DNA of 44,026 nucleotides from Purshia tridentata (lineage: Eukaryota > Streptophyta > Magnoliopsida > Rosales > Rosaceae). How positions within the stretch are numbered: position 1 is the stretch's first letter; each line of letters begins with the position of its first letter. Under the pieces are notes generated by a model that saw only the letters and a list, made by a program, of their open reading frames with translations, had not been told where the DNA came from and made no database searches. Made by a program: the position numbers and the translations under genes. The stretch is taken from assembly GCA_003254885.1 (NCBI GenBank), contig QANT01001729.1, positions 1 to 44,026 of the forward strand, written 5' to 3'. This document shows, in pieces, positions 42,111-44,026 of this stretch.

Positions 42111-43233
42111 GAAATTGAGACAGACATGGAGTGGGCAATGGCGCTTGCAACCATCAGTCAACCCATCCTTGATTTCATAAAAGCCATTAAGGAAGAGATC
42201 CAATCCAGCTCAGTTTTACAAGCACTAATCTGCATAAAGGAAGGTGAAGCATTGGGGCCATGGAAACTCAGCAATGGCATTATCTTTTTCAAAGATAGAG
42301 TTTTTATTTTTGAAGATTCTTCTTTGCTTAATGATATTCTCGGCAAATTCCATAACAGTACTCATGAAGGTTATCACAAGACTCTTCAAAGAATTAGAGC
42401 AACCTTTTATTGCATAGGGATGCGACACAAAGTAAGAGAGTTCATTGCGGCTTGTGATGTGTGTTAGAGACACAAGTCAGAACAACTCGTTCATGCCGGT
42501 TTATTACAACCACTCCCAATTCCAACACAAGTATGGGAGGACATATCCATGGACTTCATCGATGGCTTACCTCCATCTAAGGGTAAGACCACAATTCTAG
42601 TCGTTGTTTACAAGCTCTCCACACATGCACATTTCGTTTCATTGTCTCATCCTTACACAACTGTTGGAGTTGCTCAATTATTTTTTGATAATATTTTCAA
42701 GTTGCATGGACTGCCTAGGACTATTGTCTGTGACCGTGACTCAACCTTCACCAATTTGTTTTGGTTGGAATTATTTAAGCTGAACGGCACCCATTTCAAC
42801 TTCAATTCAGCTTATCATCCTCGAACGGATGGTCAGACTGAGGTTGTCAACCATACACTTGAAATGTATTTGAGGTGCTTTATGAGTTCAAAGCCTCATA
42901 AGTGGAGTAAGTGGTCATCTTGGGCTGAATACTGCTACAATATGAGTTTACATTTAGCAATTAAGACAACACCTTTTGAAGTGTTATACGGCAGACCAAC
43001 CCCCCACTCTATTGTCCTACATTCCAGTTTTGGCAAAGGTGGACGTTGTAGAAAGGGAATTGATGGCACGTGATCAAATACTCAAGGTATTGCTAACCAC
43101 AAGATGCCCAAGCAAGAATGAAGAAGGTGTATGATCGTAGCCATCAAGAGAGAGAATTTGTTGAGGGCGATTGGGTTTATTTAAAACTTCAGCCCTATTG
43201 GCAAGTTTTACTCTCCCAAAAGAGGAATGTGAA
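42111..43233 (+). pseudogene. integrase of Reina-type element 2, first catalytic Asp lost
   Basis: The H2C2 finger reads FHNSTHEGYHKTLQRIRATF and ends FIAACDVC (42345-42465). The core has MDFIDGLPPSKGKTTILVVV then YKLSTHAHFVSL: the codon at 42609-42611 is TAC, where an Asp codon (GAC) is expected, so one G-to-T change removes the first catalytic Asp. The second Asp (VCDRDSTF) and the Glu (DGQTEVVNH) are kept. The C-terminal part reads YDRSHQEREFVEGDWVYLKL and is ended by the CACTA transposon before the GPY/F module. Confidence 0.9.
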
Positions 43234-44026
43234 CACTACAACAGGAAACACTTTGGGCGACGGAACAAGTTCGTCGCCCCAAAATTTGGGCGACGCAAAA
43301 GTTCGTCGTCCAATTTTGTCACAGAAGCCTTGCCGCCCAAGGTTTTGGTCGACGAAATATGTAACTCGTCGCCCCTAATCATGACAGGCGACGGAGAATT
43401 TGTCTTTCAACAACATACTTTTTCGTCACCCAAATATATTTGGGCGACGGATATATTATTTCGTCGCTCAAAGATGGTTGAGCGACAAACAACTTCGTCA
43501 CTCAAACTGATTTTGTGTGACAAAATCATTACCTTGCCGCTCTAACCCACCTGGAGTGACAACATCTTTCATCGCCCAAATATCTTTGTGCGACGAATCT
43601 ACAACCGTCGCCCAAAAGTGAGTTCCCGGGCAATATTTAAAAGAAAATATCCCCAACTTCGGGCGACAAATTGAAGTTTTGTCTCCCAAAGTCGTTTGGG
43701 GAGACAAATGAGTTCGTCGCCCAAAATATTGATGATTTTTTTAAAAAACGATTCATAGATTTTTTTAAATGATTTCCAAAAAAAATATAAAAATAAAAAA
43801 TTGTATAAAAATTTATATAAAAAATATATTAGTAAATTTGTAAATAAATATATTGTTTACACAAACTAAAAAAAAATATAAATAACGATCGTTTGTAAAT
43901 ACGTCTACAAATAACATGGCACTGAAAGAGAAGCCGAAATGCATAAGATCAAGTTAGTTGAACGTTTGTAAACATGTCCATATACAATCTCATCAAAACA
44001 AAAACCGAATTGCTTAGATTACATAT
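43234..44026. mobile_element. CACTA (En/Spm) transposon, one end; continues beyond the window
   Basis: It begins CACTACAACAGGAAACACTT inside the integrase reading frame of Reina-type element 2; the 3 bases before it are GAA. It is followed by about 480 bases (43250-43730) of subterminal repeats built on TTTGGGCGACGAA and TTCGTCGCCCAAA in both orientations, the transposase-binding pattern of CACTA ends. After 43730 the DNA is AT-rich with no recognised coding sequence. The other end and any transposase gene lie outside. Open frames across the repeats are artefacts. Confidence 0.85.

Larger units (their letters stand above)
38954..43233 (+). mobile_element. Ty3/Gypsy chromovirus-like (Reina-type) retrotransposon, element 2
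   Basis: Plus-strand order: LTR, PBS (39273), gag, protease, reverse transcriptase, RNase H and integrase, all decayed by stops and frameshifts. It belongs to the same broad lineage as element 1 but is clearly a different family, with different LTR and protein text. The 3' end, from the integrase C-terminus on, is cut off by a CACTA transposon at 43234. Confidence 0.9.

Noticed and set aside
43118-43545. Open frames crossing 43234
   Set aside because: They run from integrase sequence into the CACTA end and its repeats; the fusion is accidental.

Overview
The window looks like a piece of a plant nuclear genome, probably a woody eudicot. It is a heterochromatic block of nested transposable elements. 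Every LTR retrotransposon family seen is of plant Ty3/Gypsy type, there are CACTA transposons and a plant-type Helitron, and the only host-gene homology is a broken fragment of a 26S proteasome ATPase gene (RPT2) that keeps a splice donor. No intact host gene, tRNA or rRNA gene was recognised. Single N characters at 13106, 36886 and 37057 mark draft-assembly gaps.

Layout. 1-5138 (-): 5' part of a Tat-like Ty3/Gypsy element (protease, linker, gag, PBS, LTR), cut by the left edge and lying in an older LTR fragment (5139-5713). 6435-9297 (+): complete solo LTR of a long-LTR family, called LTR-A here. 9298-10098: unassigned DNA. 10099-12683 (+): internal tail, LTR-B, PBS and gag start, so one LTR with internal sequence on both sides. 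12684-15723 (-): deleted, non-autonomous LTR element whose LTRs are B/A mosaics. 15771-16711 (+): 3' end of a third family, LTR-D. 16735-17990 (+): decayed Helitron Rep domain. 19290-24697 (-): RPT2 gene fragment split by solo LTR-A (19351-21383) and a fourth family, LTR-E (21512-24621).

Right half. 24756-29935 (-): nearly full-length chromovirus-like (Reina-type) Ty3/Gypsy element with inactivating changes and a CACTA-type MITE in its tail. 29936-30767: truncated LTR-B head. 30768-38921 (+): one 2.75-kb solo LTR-D split by an inverted LTR-D (31040-33855, TSD TAGCT) and an inverted LTR-A (35899-38480, TSD ATAAA). 38954-43233 (+): a second Reina-type element, ended by a CACTA transposon that starts at 43234 and runs out of the window.

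The elements do not cooperate as a pathway. The window records successive insertion, LTR-LTR recombination and decay. The most unusual structure is a shared module inside otherwise different LTR families: a conserved header followed by about five hairpin-forming 27-bp repeats. All three assembly gaps fall at this module. A second block, further upstream in the LTRs, is also shared across families and is duplicated in LTR-D.
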